Assembly (NCBI GenBank): GCA_910578975.1
Contig: CAJTRZ010000001.1
Location: 124,001 to 188,000 of the forward strand
Origin: an uncultured Eubacterium sp.
GTDB lineage: Bacteria > Bacillota > Clostridia > Lachnospirales > Lachnospiraceae
Reading direction: 5' to 3'
DNA: 64,000 nucleotides
Shown: in pieces, positions 26,794 through 36,613 of the stretch
How the letters are laid out: each line of letters begins with the position of its first letter
Position numbering within the stretch: position 1 is the first letter of the stretch
Program-made: the position numbers and the translations under genes
Notes under the pieces: model-generated
Seen by the model: only the letters and a program-made list of their open reading frames with translations
Told to the model about the DNA's origin: nothing
The model's database searches: none

Positions 26794-27030
26794 TTAATCT
26801 TCGAAGTCGCTTTCGTCATCATCTTCCTCGTCAAACAAATCATCGAAATCATCTTCAAAATCATCATAGTAATCTCTGTTCACTAATCTGTAAATTCCAT
26901 ATGCTGCTCCTGCAATTGCTGCAATCACTGCGATAACGCCACAAACAGCAGCAACTATCTTATAAGTCTCTTTCTTGTCATCTTTTCCAAGAATTTTTCC
27001 GATTTTTACACCTTTCATTAATTCATCCAT
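26794..27030 (-). CDS. Small membrane protein with acidic tail
   Basis: The 78-residue protein starts at the ATG at 27030, five bases after TTAGGAGGC. It has a basic N-terminus (MDELMKGVKIGKILGKDDKK), one membrane helix (IVAAVCGVIAVIAAIAGAAYGIY) and a tail made almost wholly of aspartate, glutamate and phenylalanine. Such proteins are common next to pcrA in Lachnospiraceae-like genomes but have no known role. The charge split suggests a membrane scaffold or charge buffer; that is inference. Confidence 0.75.
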   Translation of the reverse strand: MDELMKGVKIGKILGKDDKKETYKIVAAVCGVIAVIAAIAGAAYGIYRLVNRDYYDDFEDDFDDLFDEEDDDESDFED

Positions 27031-27170
27031 ATTCTGCCTCCTAATATTCTCATAAGAATTTGTGTGATGACTGAAATAGAAATACAAAATAAAGCCAGTC
27101 ATCTGTTCCTCTTATATTAATACATACGTTTTATGATTATTATTAGTATATCATCATTACCTGTGTTTTA

Positions 27171-29507
27171 CTACACTTTTTTCAATTTTGCGAAAGAAGC
27201 CATCATGACTTTCTGACCCGCCGTATCAAAATTAACAGTTACCTGATAATCTCTCGGACCATCTTCAATTCCCAGTACAGTTCCCTCGCCAAACTTCATA
27301 TGTTTGACTCTGTCTCCTACCTTATAATCAATGACTGCCTTTGTTACCGTAAACTCTTTTCCAAATCCCGGCTTGCTGCTCGGACTGCCATATGCCGGTT
27401 TCTTTGCCATCGCTTTATAGGCATTCTTTCTCTGGCTTGCTGCATAAGATCTTGCGCCACCATAACCATCACTTCCCATATAACCTGAACCACCGTGTCC
27501 AAGAGAACCCTCATAACCTCCAAAATTACTAAAAGAAGGTTTCTTCTCATAACCTGCCGCTACCCTGTCTGTTACGTTTTTACTATTTACAATTAATGGT
27601 GGGATTTCCTTTACAAATCTGGATACAATATTATACTGCATCTCTCCACGTACCATTCTCTTTTTTGCGTAACTGATTGTCAGATTCTTCATAGCACGGG
27701 TAATGGCAACATAACACAGGCGACGCTCCTCTTCCAGTTCCTCACCATCATCTGCCATAATACTCATATACCCCGGAAAGAGTCCGTCTTCCATTCCACA
27801 AAGAAAAACGTTTGGAAATTCCAGCCCTTTTGCACTGTGAACCGTCATAAGAACGACATAACTGCTGCTCTCATCCAAATTGTCAATCTCCGCAACTAAT
27901 GCCACCTCTTCCAGGAATTCAGATAGAGCAGGCTCATCAGTATTATCTTCATATTCTACGATTTTATTTATCAACTCTTCAATATTTTCAATACGTCCAT
28001 TCGCCTCATCCGTATTTTCCGCTGCCAGTTCACTGACATATCCGGTATCATTTAATATCGCATTTGCCAGTTTTTCAATTTCACCTTTATATTCCTCACT
28101 CTTATAACTCTCAATTAAATCCGTAAATCCTTTAATTTTGGACACTGCTCTGGATAATCCCGGAATCTCCTCGATTTCAAGTAATGCATCATACAAATCC
28201 ATTCCATAGGCTCTCGCAAAATCTTTTACTTTCTCCACTGTTGTCGCACCAATACCACGCTTTGGTACATTAATAATACGTTCCACCGCAATATCATCTG
28301 TAGGATTACTAATAACACGCAAATATGCAATAATGTCTTTAATTTCTTTTCTTTGATAGAAATTCTGTCCACCGATAATTTTATACGGAATATTCTTCAT
28401 CATGAGTTTTTCTTCCAATGCTCGTGACTGGGCATTGGTACGATACAAAATTGCATAGTCACTATAATCTGCTTTTCCCCAGTCTACAGCTTCTTTAATT
28501 TCTCCTGCCACCATTTCAGCCTCGGCATATCCATCTTCCGCCTGATAAAGATCTATCTTCTCTCCCTGTTCATTATCACTCCAAAGTGTCTTATCTTTTC
28601 TTCCTGCATTATTATGTATTACCGCGTTTGCGGCGTCTAATATATTCTTTGTAGAACGATAATTCTGTTCCAGTTTTACCACCCTTGCAGTAGGGAAATA
28701 CTTTTCAAACTGAAGAATATTTCTAATATCAGCTCCTCTGAATTTGTAAATAGACTGATCATCATCTCCCACAACACACAGATTCTGATGCCTTTCTGCC
28801 AGCATTTTAATAAAAGCAAACTGTGCGGCATTAGTATCCTGATACTCATCTACCATAATATATTGCAATCTGTCCTGATAACTTTCCAACACTTCCGGAC
28901 TCTTTTTAAACAATTCCACTGTCTTCATAATCAAATCGTCAAAATCCAGTGCATTATTTTTCTTTAACGCCTCCTGATACTCATTATAAATCTTAGAGAC
29001 ATTAACCATCTTGAAGTCACTTTGTGCCATAGCAGCCACATCGCCTGTTGTAAGAAGTTTATTTTTAAAATCAGAAATTTTATTTAACATTCCATTTTCT
29101 TTGTACATCTTAGGATCAAGGTTTAAATCTTTTATAATCCCTTTCATAAGACGCTTCTGATCATCTGTATCATAGATAGTAAAATCTGTGTTATATCCAA
29201 TTCTGTCAATAAATCTTCGCAAAATTCTTACACATGCTGAATGAAATGTGCTGACCCAGACTTGTTCAGCACCTAAACCCACTATCTTATTCACACGGCT
29301 GCGCATCTCTGCTGCTGCTTTATTCGTAAAAGTAATTGCCATAATATGATATGGATTTACCTGTTTTTCTTCAATCAGATATGCAATACGATGTGTCAAC
29401 ACACGGGTTTTTCCACTCCCTGCACCTGCCAATATTAAAAGTGGTCCGTCTGTATGAAAAGTCGCTATCTGCTGCATATCATTTAGTGTTTCATAAATAT
29501 TATTCAT
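27171..29507 (-). CDS. pcrA: ATP-dependent DNA helicase PcrA/UvrD
   Basis: Superfamily 1A 3'-5' helicase used in repair and in displacing proteins from DNA. From the ATG at 29507 (AAAGGACGG upstream) it is 778 residues. Walker A is AGAGSGKTR (28-36), Walker B is DEYQDTN, motif III is GDDDQSIYKFRGA, and VHSAKGLEFPNVFL and VAITRAMKNLTI are the later helicase motifs. A glycine/serine/tyrosine-rich linker is followed by the C-terminal Tudor-like RNA-polymerase-binding domain (YKVGDRVKHMKFGEGTVLGIEDG). An upstream frame of 60 codons exists but lacks conserved sequence. Confidence 0.97.
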   Translation of the reverse strand: MNNIYETLNDMQQIATFHTDGPLLILAGAGSGKTRVLTHRIAYLIEEKQVNPYHIMAITFTNKAAAEMRSRVNKIVGLGAEQVWVSTFHSACVRILRRFIDRIGYNTDFTIYDTDDQKRLMKGIIKDLNLDPKMYKENGMLNKISDFKNKLLTTGDVAAMAQSDFKMVNVSKIYNEYQEALKKNNALDFDDLIMKTVELFKKSPEVLESYQDRLQYIMVDEYQDTNAAQFAFIKMLAERHQNLCVVGDDDQSIYKFRGADIRNILQFEKYFPTARVVKLEQNYRSTKNILDAANAVIHNNAGRKDKTLWSDNEQGEKIDLYQAEDGYAEAEMVAGEIKEAVDWGKADYSDYAILYRTNAQSRALEEKLMMKNIPYKIIGGQNFYQRKEIKDIIAYLRVISNPTDDIAVERIINVPKRGIGATTVEKVKDFARAYGMDLYDALLEIEEIPGLSRAVSKIKGFTDLIESYKSEEYKGEIEKLANAILNDTGYVSELAAENTDEANGRIENIEELINKIVEYEDNTDEPALSEFLEEVALVAEIDNLDESSSYVVLMTVHSAKGLEFPNVFLCGMEDGLFPGYMSIMADDGEELEEERRLCYVAITRAMKNLTISYAKKRMVRGEMQYNIVSRFVKEIPPLIVNSKNVTDRVAAGYEKKPSFSNFGGYEGSLGHGGSGYMGSDGYGGARSYAASQRKNAYKAMAKKPAYGSPSSKPGFGKEFTVTKAVIDYKVGDRVKHMKFGEGTVLGIEDGPRDYQVTVNFDTAGQKVMMASFAKLKKV

Positions 29508-29729
29508 AGATTTCCGTCCTTTAAATTTTTTCTCCAAAGAAAAAAGTGCCCTAGACACTTTTTGTACTGCTTTTATTTTACCACAATATGTGCTAAAAAG
29601 ATATTTGTTATTATAAAAAATCTTGTAGTTTTCATTACTACATATTATACTTACTATATAATAATACATGGAAAGTGATATTATCATAAGAGAGTTTTTC
29701 TCTCTAATCCAATAGAAAGAGGTTTTATT

Positions 29730-30314
29730 ATGTATTCCGAAGATTTTGTAAAAAATATATTAGAAGAAATCAATGCATTTAATATTGATGACATTCCCAA
29801 TATCGATTTATACATGGATCAGGTAACAACTTATCTCAATGATAAATTTGCAGCTACCAAACGCAGAGATGATGACAAACTTATGACAAAAACCATGATT
29901 AACAACTATGCCAAAAGCCGGCTGTTGCCTTCTCCGGAAAAAAAGAAATATACCAAAGATCATATTATGGTACTGATAATGATATTTTTCTTTAAAAACG
30001 TTCTCTCGATTAATGATGTAACTAAACTTCTTACACCATTATTAAAAACTTATTTTCATAATGAAGAGATTCCTTTGGAAAACATCATAAACCATTTTCT
30101 TAATTATGCAAGAAAATGTGATTTATCAGAATCCATTTTAAAAGAAGTCAATGACTCTTCTAAAATTTTTGATGAGATGAATGTACAAGATAAGGATTAC
30201 TTACAAACTGTAGGTCTTATAACAATGTTAAGTTATGATACATTCGTTAGAAAAATTTTGATTGAAAAATTAATCGACTCACTACCGGACCTTGACAAAC
30301 ATGACACGGAATAA
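29730..30314 (+). CDS. DUF1836 protein
   Basis: The 194-residue protein is full length for DUF1836: MTKTMINNYAKSRLLPSPEKKKYTKDHIMVLIMIFFFKNVLSINDV is the conserved N-terminal helical block. This part resembles a MerR-like DNA-binding head (the NYxK...LLP...KYTKDHI pattern), so a regulatory role is plausible. It is divergent from pcrA with a 220-base intergenic region containing both promoters, and has AGAAAGAGG before the ATG. Confidence 0.85.
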   Translation: MYSEDFVKNILEEINAFNIDDIPNIDLYMDQVTTYLNDKFAATKRRDDDKLMTKTMINNYAKSRLLPSPEKKKYTKDHIMVLIMIFFFKNVLSINDVTKLLTPLLKTYFHNEEIPLENIINHFLNYARKCDLSESILKEVNDSSKIFDEMNVQDKDYLQTVGLITMLSYDTFVRKILIEKLIDSLPDLDKHDTE

Positions 30315-30371
30315 CAAAAAATTCTTCCCTGTTGCAGAAAATCTAAACTGCTTCAGAGAAGAATTTTTTTA
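30315..30371. terminator. Shared bidirectional terminator
   Basis: AAAAAATTCTTC and GAAGAATTTTTTT form a stem between the convergent DUF1836 and yerC-like genes, with T runs on both strands. It overlaps the last codon of the yerC-like gene. Confidence 0.75.
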
Positions 30372-30668
30372 ATTATCTTCTTTTTCTTTTACTCTTTCTA
30401 AAACCATATCATATCCGTCATTTCCATAATTTAATGAACGATTTACTCTGCTGATAGTTGCAGTAGATGCTCCCGTAGCATTTGAAATATCCAGATATGT
30501 CTGCCCCTCACGAAGCATCTTTGCCACCTCATATCTCTGAGATATGGACAACAACTCATTTACAGTACACACATCTTCAAAAAATGTATAACATTCCTCT
30601 TTATCTTTTAATGTTAGAATCGCATCAAACAAATGATCCACTTCTGTTGTTCTAATTTTTTTACTCAT
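30369..30668 (-). CDS. yerC: TrpR-like protein YerC/YecD family
   Basis: A 99-residue helix-turn-helix protein of the YerC/YecD group related to Trp repressor: ELLSISQRYEVAKMLREGQTYLDISNATGASTATISRVNRSLNYG contains the two-helix reader. The gene is commonly close to pcrA in Firmicutes, as here. The Bacillus protein is described as important for growth, with unknown targets. It starts 75 bases after the membrane protein gene that precedes it on the map and has its own GAGG site. Confidence 0.92.
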   Translation of the reverse strand: MSKKIRTTEVDHLFDAILTLKDKEECYTFFEDVCTVNELLSISQRYEVAKMLREGQTYLDISNATGASTATISRVNRSLNYGNDGYDMVLERVKEKEDN

Positions 30669-30742
30669 TTTGTACCTCTCATTTCATAGGTTCTTCTACT
30701 TTCAAATTTTAACACTCTAAAGTCTGAAAGTCCAGCAAAAAA

Positions 30743-31573
30743 TTATCTGACACGTGATTTTTGTCTTATTACCAAATAAACTAATAATGCTCCGGTCATC
30801 AACAACATAATTCCTGCAAATACCTGCATTAACATCTCATGCCCTATCCAGAAGGTGAAGAATTTTCTCATATAAACATCTGAAATATTAAAGCGATAAA
30901 TGGATCTGTCCGAAATCATTCCCGCAAATACTGTTACCAATGTAATTCCTGCTCCGATAAAACTATAGGCAACACTTCTAAGCCCATGATGTACATATCT
31001 TCTTGAGGATATTAAATAAAATATACTAATTATTATTATAAACAAAAGAAGTGGAATTCCAATTAATACAATCCGGTCTGCAATCGTTATCATGTTTACA
31101 ATAGAATCTGTTCCCGGAATATAAACTTTCTTCTGATACATATTCTCCACCTGAGAAATATACGCACTCAAAGATTCTTTTTGTTTTGCGTTTAATAAAC
31201 CTTCTTTTGCAGTAATTTTTTCTTCCATTCTTTTTCTAAGTTCATATGTATCAATTCTTGGTTTATTACCATTTTTCATAGACACAATGATATTTGTAAC
31301 ATCCTGTCTTATCTCTTTCTCCTCGAAAACACCTTTAATTTCTTTTTTTGTAATTCCAAAAGGTATCCCCAGATAGTATGCTTCTGTCTCCATCTCACCG
31401 CATATATCTTTAAAATACTTTACTCTTTCACAGCTGTTTATTACACCGTGTACACTCAGCATACTGTATTTTCCATATGCCATTAACGATATACCTACCA
31501 AACTTACCATCAACACAAAGGTAATAAAATATCTGATAACTGCTCTTGTACTTTGTTTACTTTTTCGGGACAT
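30743..31573 (-). CDS. Membrane protein encoded with the class D sortase
   Basis: The 276-residue protein has an N-terminal helix (RYFITFVLMVSLVGISLMAYG), a 110-residue outward domain, and three more helices near the C-terminus (IVLIGIPLLLFIIIISIFYLI, GAGITLVTVFAGMI, MLMQVFAGIMLLMTGALLVYLVI). It follows the sortase gene by 12 bases on the same strand, so the two are cotranscribed. No family name recognised; a structural or substrate role for the sortase is inferred from linkage. Confidence 0.75.
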   Translation of the reverse strand: MSRKSKQSTRAVIRYFITFVLMVSLVGISLMAYGKYSMLSVHGVINSCERVKYFKDICGEMETEAYYLGIPFGITKKEIKGVFEEKEIRQDVTNIIVSMKNGNKPRIDTYELRKRMEEKITAKEGLLNAKQKESLSAYISQVENMYQKKVYIPGTDSIVNMITIADRIVLIGIPLLLFIIIISIFYLISSRRYVHHGLRSVAYSFIGAGITLVTVFAGMISDRSIYRFNISDVYMRKFFTFWIGHEMLMQVFAGIMLLMTGALLVYLVIRQKSRVR

Positions 31574-31584
31574 ATTATTACCTC

Positions 31585-32889
31585 CTAATATTCAATCACT
31601 GGTCCTGCTATCCTATCCAGATATACAAAAAATCTATCTGTCTTTTCTCCGTTAAGCTTTCCGAAAGGATAACATGTATAAAGTACCAATTGTTCTTTAC
31701 CTGCATTCAAATCATAGCCTTTTTCATAATCCCCTGCATGATATATTATTGTTTCTCTTACCTGATACTCATATATTCCATACGTCGTAGTAAAGGTAAA
31801 CTTTTGTCCTTTTTTAACATTTTCTAGTCCCCTGAAAAATGTTGTGTCATGTGCACCAATTAATATTGTCTTTCCCTGTCCCGGAATGGCACTTCCTGAA
31901 TATGTGCCTGCTCCTGACTCCAGATATGCACCTCTGTCACCAAAATATACCGGTGCATCTACTTTTAATTCCATACACTTTAATTCACCATATTGTTCAC
32001 TATATCTTGGATAAGATATTTTTGATAAAGGAATATTTTTAGACTGCTCATCCACTTTCACTGCAGTAGAACGATATGAGTTTTCTTTACTGTGATAAAG
32101 TGGCTGGGTATTAACAAAGTTAGTACGCATACTATTCAGCAAATCACCAAAATGGCCGAGAGACAAAATTCCAATAATTACCACCATAATCCCCATAATA
32201 ATCGGTATATAACAGTACTTTAATATCTGCTTTATATTTCGATAAGAGAATGTCTGCATTCTTGCTTTTCTTGTCTTTCTATCAGCTACTTCCAGCTCAT
32301 CCTCGTCTTCATCCTCGTCTTCATAACGTTCCTTATTATGTCTTTTTATTTTTTTATTCCATCTGCGGAGGTTGACTAACATTCCTAATATACACAATAC
32401 AATAACACCTGCAAATATTATTTCCACTGAGACATTCCACTGGTCTTTCTGAACCTTATCTGTATTCTTAATCACATCTTCAAAATCCAGCACAATATAT
32501 CCTGAACCATCAATAAAATAAAAATTGTTAACAGAACTATCATACTCTAATAATAAATCAATTGCTGTTCCGGCTTTTTGAAAGTATATATAAGTATCTG
32601 ATGTATTCTTAAAGTTTTTTTCTTTTGCCGCATTGCCTTTAGCACGAAATGCTTCCTTTAAATACATAACAAAATCATCTGCATCTGATTTTGTTATCTG
32701 TACATCATCTGTACAAAAATAATTTTCCAACTGATTCAAATAACGCTGTTCAATTTTCTGTGGAAAATCCTCTTTCGAGACTGCTTCGATAATAGACTTT
32801 TCATTTGCATTTAATTCGCCTGCCAATACAATATTTCCCATACAGCACATCATAAGAATGCTGAATAGTATAAAACTTACTTTTTTCAC
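31585..32889 (-). CDS. Class D-like sortase with N-terminal extracellular and acidic linker regions
   Basis: The sortase domain is at the C-terminus with H347 (IGAHDTTFF), C406 (LYTCYPFG) and R419 (DRFFVYLDR), in the class D pattern. Ahead of it lie a signal peptide, an extracellular domain of about 130 residues, a helix (IIFAGVIVLCILGMLVNL), a cytoplasmic loop with a run of glutamate/aspartate near residues 190-200, and a second helix (IIMGIMVVIIGILSLG). The length of 434 is about twice a minimal sortase. No LPXTG-like protein is encoded in the window, so its substrates are elsewhere. Confidence 0.88.
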   Translation of the reverse strand: MKKVSFILFSILMMCCMGNIVLAGELNANEKSIIEAVSKEDFPQKIEQRYLNQLENYFCTDDVQITKSDADDFVMYLKEAFRAKGNAAKEKNFKNTSDTYIYFQKAGTAIDLLLEYDSSVNNFYFIDGSGYIVLDFEDVIKNTDKVQKDQWNVSVEIIFAGVIVLCILGMLVNLRRWNKKIKRHNKERYEDEDEDEDELEVADRKTRKARMQTFSYRNIKQILKYCYIPIIMGIMVVIIGILSLGHFGDLLNSMRTNFVNTQPLYHSKENSYRSTAVKVDEQSKNIPLSKISYPRYSEQYGELKCMELKVDAPVYFGDRGAYLESGAGTYSGSAIPGQGKTILIGAHDTTFFRGLENVKKGQKFTFTTTYGIYEYQVRETIIYHAGDYEKGYDLNAGKEQLVLYTCYPFGKLNGEKTDRFFVYLDRIAGPVIEY

Positions 32890-32932
32890 GATATTCCTCC
32901 ATATCTAAATCTCTTCTGTAGATGATATATTA

Positions 32933-33808
32933 TCAACTAAACTGTTTCCTCAATGTTTTTAATTCTTCCACACTAAATTTGTAATTTGTATTACAGAAAT
33001 CACACTTTACCTCAATTTCTTTTCCTTCATTAATAATTTCATCCATATCCTTTTTACTAATTCCGGCCAACGCCTTGACGATTCTTTCTTTGCTACAGTT
33101 ACATGCAAATCCAGTAGTTATTTTATCAGTAAACTGTACATCCATATCTCCCATAACTTCTTTCAGTATATCCTCAGGTGTCATACCTTTTTCTAACATA
33201 TCCGTAACTGAACTGATACTATTTACACGTTCCTCTAATTTACTGATAACTTCTTCATCTGCGAACGGCATTAACTGTACGATAAATCCACCTGACTGTT
33301 TTACTGTATTATCTTTCGACATTAACACGCCAAGACCTACTGCTGATGGAACCTGCTCTGATGATGCAAAATAGTATGTCAAATCTTCTGCTACCTCGCT
33401 GGTTCCAAGAGGTACCTGACTACAATATGGCTCTTTTAATCCCATATCTTTAATCACTGTCAGTGTCCCATATCCAATCGCAGCACCCACATCTAACTTC
33501 CCCGCATAATTCGCCGGAATCAAAACATTCGGATTTCCAACATATCCTTTTACATTTCCTTTTGAATCCGCTGTAACAGTCACTCCATTAATAGGCCCAT
33601 CTCCCTTCATCATCAGGGTCAGCATGTCCTTCTCACCTTTCATCATTACTCCCATCATAGCCCCTCCTGTCAGCAGTCTTCCAAGTGCCGCTGTTGCAAC
33701 AGGACTGGTATCATGATGTTTTCTTGCTGTCTCAACCATTTCCTTTGACGTAATGGCAAACGCTCTAATCTGTCCATTTGCTGCTGTTGCTCTAACAATA
33801 TAATCCAT
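32933..33808 (-). CDS. hslO: Redox-regulated chaperone Hsp33
   Basis: Holdase chaperone activated by oxidation. I chose the ATG at 33808, preceded by AAGGAGAACAG, giving 291 residues beginning MDYIVRATAANGQIRAFAI; the open frame extends 35 codons further into the neighbouring gene. The zinc redox switch is visible as C-x-C (FACNCSKER) and C-x2-C (VKCDFCNTNY) at the C-terminus. It is 10 bases from the methyltransferase gene and probably in one transcript with it. Confidence 0.95.
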   Translation of the reverse strand: MDYIVRATAANGQIRAFAITSKEMVETARKHHDTSPVATAALGRLLTGGAMMGVMMKGEKDMLTLMMKGDGPINGVTVTADSKGNVKGYVGNPNVLIPANYAGKLDVGAAIGYGTLTVIKDMGLKEPYCSQVPLGTSEVAEDLTYYFASSEQVPSAVGLGVLMSKDNTVKQSGGFIVQLMPFADEEVISKLEERVNSISSVTDMLEKGMTPEDILKEVMGDMDVQFTDKITTGFACNCSKERIVKALAGISKKDMDEIINEGKEIEVKCDFCNTNYKFSVEELKTLRKQFS

Positions 33809-33818
33809 TCTGTTCTCC

Positions 33819-34580
33819 TTATGTCCTTTTATTATTAATTTCATTATTCTTTCTGACAACGACATACACTCTGTCATTTTCTTCATTACCCTCTTTATCA
33901 GAAAAAGCTTCATAAATGTTTTCTATTTTGAGTCCTGACATCTCCACAGCCTGCTTTACTTCTTTTAATGTATATCCCCGTTGAAAATGTTCTTCCTCAT
34001 ATTTGTCATATCTGCCGTCATCTCCACGGACAAAAACAGATAAATAATACTCATTTATATTCGTCTCTTCATCAAAATAGTTTTCCCATATAAAACTGCA
34101 GTCTTCCCGATCTTCTGCGATAGTAGCCTCTCCAATATCAGAAAAATATTTTCTTGTTTTTAAATCAAATACGAAAATCCCATCTTGCTCTAAAAATTCA
34201 TTTACCCTTTTTAATACCATGGTAAAATCACCATAGTCTGTAATATAATTCATAGAATCTCCGATACTTACCATTGCAGGAACTGTATACGGAAGTTCTA
34301 ATTCTGTGGCATCCTGAAGAACATATAATATATCATCATCTTCTTTCTTGCTTTCAGCAATCTCCAACATTTCCTGTGAAATATCTATTCCTATCATCTG
34401 ATAGCCTTCCTCGGCAAACAGCTTAGTGCCTGTTCCTGTCCCACATCCAATTTCTACCACCTGTCCGCTGCCTACTCCATATTTCTTCAATAACTTTACT
34501 GCATAACCACACCATTGGTGATAGTCAACATTGTCCATAAATTTATCATAAACCTGTGCAAATCCACCGTACGCTTCCAT
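33819..34580 (-). CDS. Class I SAM-dependent methyltransferase
   Basis: The 253-residue protein has the SAM-binding motif VVEIGCGTGTGTKL near residue 42 and the acidic motif II in MIGIDISQEMLEIA, followed by ATELELPYTVPAMVSIGDSMNYI (motif IV region). The N-terminus YGGFAQVYDKFMDNVDYHQWCGYAV is typical of a large Firmicutes group of small-molecule methyltransferases with no known substrate (YqeM-like). No transmembrane segments. Confidence 0.9.
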   Translation of the reverse strand: MEAYGGFAQVYDKFMDNVDYHQWCGYAVKLLKKYGVGSGQVVEIGCGTGTGTKLFAEEGYQMIGIDISQEMLEIAESKKEDDDILYVLQDATELELPYTVPAMVSIGDSMNYITDYGDFTMVLKRVNEFLEQDGIFVFDLKTRKYFSDIGEATIAEDREDCSFIWENYFDEETNINEYYLSVFVRGDDGRYDKYEEEHFQRGYTLKEVKQAVEMSGLKIENIYEAFSDKEGNEENDRVYVVVRKNNEINNKRT

Positions 34581-34714
34581 ATTGTTTTCTCCATTATTTA
34601 ATAATACTTTCCCTTATGTGATTTTACCAACAAACACCTTGAAACGCAACCTTGATTAAAATAGAATCGTCATTTATACTAAATAAAGTATTTTTAATTT
34701 AAGAGGCCAAAAAC

Positions 34715-35710
34715 ATGAAGATTCGTATTACAAATAAAATTAGAACAGCTTGTGGAAATAAACTTGGAGTTCCTTTATTTCTATGTGCCATTATGATGAT
34801 TATTTTTATCCTTTGTCCTTTTATCTCTGTATTTCATCCATCTGCAATAAATGATATACATAAAGTCACTTCACAAGATGAATATGTAAAGGTAAAAGCA
34901 AAAAAATTATATTATACCGGATATAATTTAGAAAAGTCGGGCGGCTCCCTTTATGGTTATTATTATTCTATAAAAGATGGAAAAAGCGTGTTCGCAATTA
35001 TCCCTATTGAAGGAGTTCCCCAAAAGGTTCTAAATAATTATGAATTTAAAGCAAAAGTCGCAAAGCCAAATCGGGCTTTCAAAAAAATGCTGACATCATA
35101 TATGAATGATTTAAATTGGAATGTAGATTCCTTCTCAAAAGTAAATGCCAATTATATATTAAGCAATGCAGACTACCAGCCACTATTTTACATTATATTT
35201 TTATGGATAATTTTAGTGATTTTTCTTATTTCGATTAAGAAATCCATTAGTCGTCTGATTGCTATTGCTAATCCATATATTTATCCGGTTTGTTCTTTTA
35301 TTGGAAAAAAGGAACAAAAAGCCTTAATTGATGATGCCCAATACGAACTGGACAGTGAAAATTATATCCAGATTAATGATATGTATATCACAGAAAATTA
35401 TTTTATTGATTTAGGAAAAACAAAAGTTTCCATTATTCCGTTAGATGAAATTGTATGGTGCTACCGTATGGGTGAAATTTCCTTAAATCCTAAAGATACT
35501 GCACCTGAATTTTCTATCTGCTTTATGATTCTAAGTGGTTCTGTAATTACCGCAAAACATAAATCCAGCGACGAAGCTCTAGAGCTGATTAATGCCATAC
35601 GTGCTACCGGATATGAAATTATCATAGGACATTCAGAGTCAAAGCGAAAAGAAGCAAAACGTATTGTAGCTAATTACAAAGACTATGAAATGCATGAAAA
35701 TGACAAATAG
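34715..35710 (+). CDS. Membrane protein of unknown function
   Basis: The 331-residue protein has two helices, residues about 20-42 (PLFLCAIMMIIFILCPFISVF) and 153-173 (YIIFLWIILVIFLISIKK), which enclose an outward domain of about 110 residues. The cytoplasmic C-terminal half contains a PH/DUF-like beta-rich region (YIQINDMYITENYFIDLGKTKVSIIPLDEIVWCYR). Similar proteins occur in Lachnospiraceae as hypothetical proteins; I do not assign a family. It is monocistronic, with a terminator after the stop. Confidence 0.75.
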   Translation: MKIRITNKIRTACGNKLGVPLFLCAIMMIIFILCPFISVFHPSAINDIHKVTSQDEYVKVKAKKLYYTGYNLEKSGGSLYGYYYSIKDGKSVFAIIPIEGVPQKVLNNYEFKAKVAKPNRAFKKMLTSYMNDLNWNVDSFSKVNANYILSNADYQPLFYIIFLWIILVIFLISIKKSISRLIAIANPYIYPVCSFIGKKEQKALIDDAQYELDSENYIQINDMYITENYFIDLGKTKVSIIPLDEIVWCYRMGEISLNPKDTAPEFSICFMILSGSVITAKHKSSDEALELINAIRATGYEIIIGHSESKRKEAKRIVANYKDYEMHENDK

Positions 35711-35721
35711 ATTTATTATAT

Positions 35722-35792
35722 AAAAAGCAGAGTACATAATGATATTGAAACTGTCTATCTGACAGGGCATATCATAATAACTCTGCTCTTCT
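35722..35792. terminator. Bidirectional terminator between convergent genes
   Basis: AAAGCAGAGT and ACTCTGCTCTT pair across about 46 bases that contain an inner CTGTC/GACAG hairpin. It lies between the stops of the 331-residue protein and the SEC-C protein. Confidence 0.65.
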
Positions 35793-35810
35793 TATAATAA
35801 ATGGTTAAAA

Positions 35811-36320
35811 TTATCTTCCACAGCAATGTTTATATTTTTTACCGCTTCCACAAGGACAAGGATCATTTCTTCCTACTTTTTTATCTTTTACAACTGTTCC
35901 TGAAAGTTTTTCTTCTTTATACAATTCTTTTCTTCTGTCTTCTGTAAGAATATCATTCCATTCCTCTAATTCATATAACCAGTCAGCTTTTGCCGCAACC
36001 ATGTTTTTATATAACTTTTCATCATCATAATCAAGATGAACCTCTGTTGTCTCTGTCAACTCATCAATAGGATTCTCTTTTTTCAGACTCTCATTAATAC
36101 CATCTAGAAAACCTACCATAGTAAGAACTTCCATATTATATTTTTCTGCCAGTTGTTCTACTGTACCCGAAACAACAGTGCCATGATTTGAAAGAATATC
36201 TTTATATACTTCCTTTTCCTGAGCAAAATATGCTGCCCAGAAATCGTTATACTGTTTCTGTGTCTGCTCCTGATTATATGCAATCTCTCTCCATGTTTCT
36301 AATAAATATTTCTTTGCCAT
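35811..36320 (-). CDS. SEC-C motif protein
   Basis: The 169-residue protein ends with a complete SEC-C zinc motif, GRNDPCPCGSGKKYKHCCGR, with C-x-C-x8-C-C ligands, as at the end of SecA. The upstream part is helical (QTQKQYNDFWAAYFAQEKEVYKDIL) and resembles the clostridial family in which this tail is found; no SecA ATPase is present. The start is the ATG at 36320 five bases after GGAGG; the longer frame uses a TTG inside the ribosome site. Function unknown, possibly ribosome- or Sec-related. Confidence 0.85.
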   Translation of the reverse strand: MAKKYLLETWREIAYNQEQTQKQYNDFWAAYFAQEKEVYKDILSNHGTVVSGTVEQLAEKYNMEVLTMVGFLDGINESLKKENPIDELTETTEVHLDYDDEKLYKNMVAAKADWLYELEEWNDILTEDRRKELYKEEKLSGTVVKDKKVGRNDPCPCGSGKKYKHCCGR

Positions 36321-36443
36321 ATTATCCTCCAAAAGTATTTTCGCTAAAATATATTCTCGTACAGAATACTGAACTTCTTAGATTATACTGATTTCAAACA
36401 ATAATTGCAATATGTTATTGTTTTGATATAATATTTTATAATA

Positions 36444-36575
36444 GTTCAGCCGTGCACAAAAATGAGCAGAGATTCACAAGGATTGCTCGCAGGACTTTGA
36501 ATCCCTGCTTTTTTGTATATGGTGAGCCATAAAAAGCGAGAAGAAGCGTATGCGGATTCGAGCTGTTGGCTGAAC
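36444..36575 (+). ncRNA. Structured repeat element, copy C (before a small membrane gene)
   Basis: GTTCAGCC (36444-36451) pairs with GGCTGAAC (36568-36575). Inside is a second stem, GCAG-GATTCA with TGAATC-CTGC flanked by A and T runs, and then the motif AGCGAGAAGAAGC...GCGGATTCGAGCTG (36535-36564). The same motif and layout recur twice at 61.6-62.0 kb. I cannot say whether it acts as RNA or as DNA. The strand given is that of the motif. Confidence 0.5.
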
Positions 36576-36613
36576 TGTTGCCTGTTATTACATACATTTT
36601 TAAGGAGTATACT

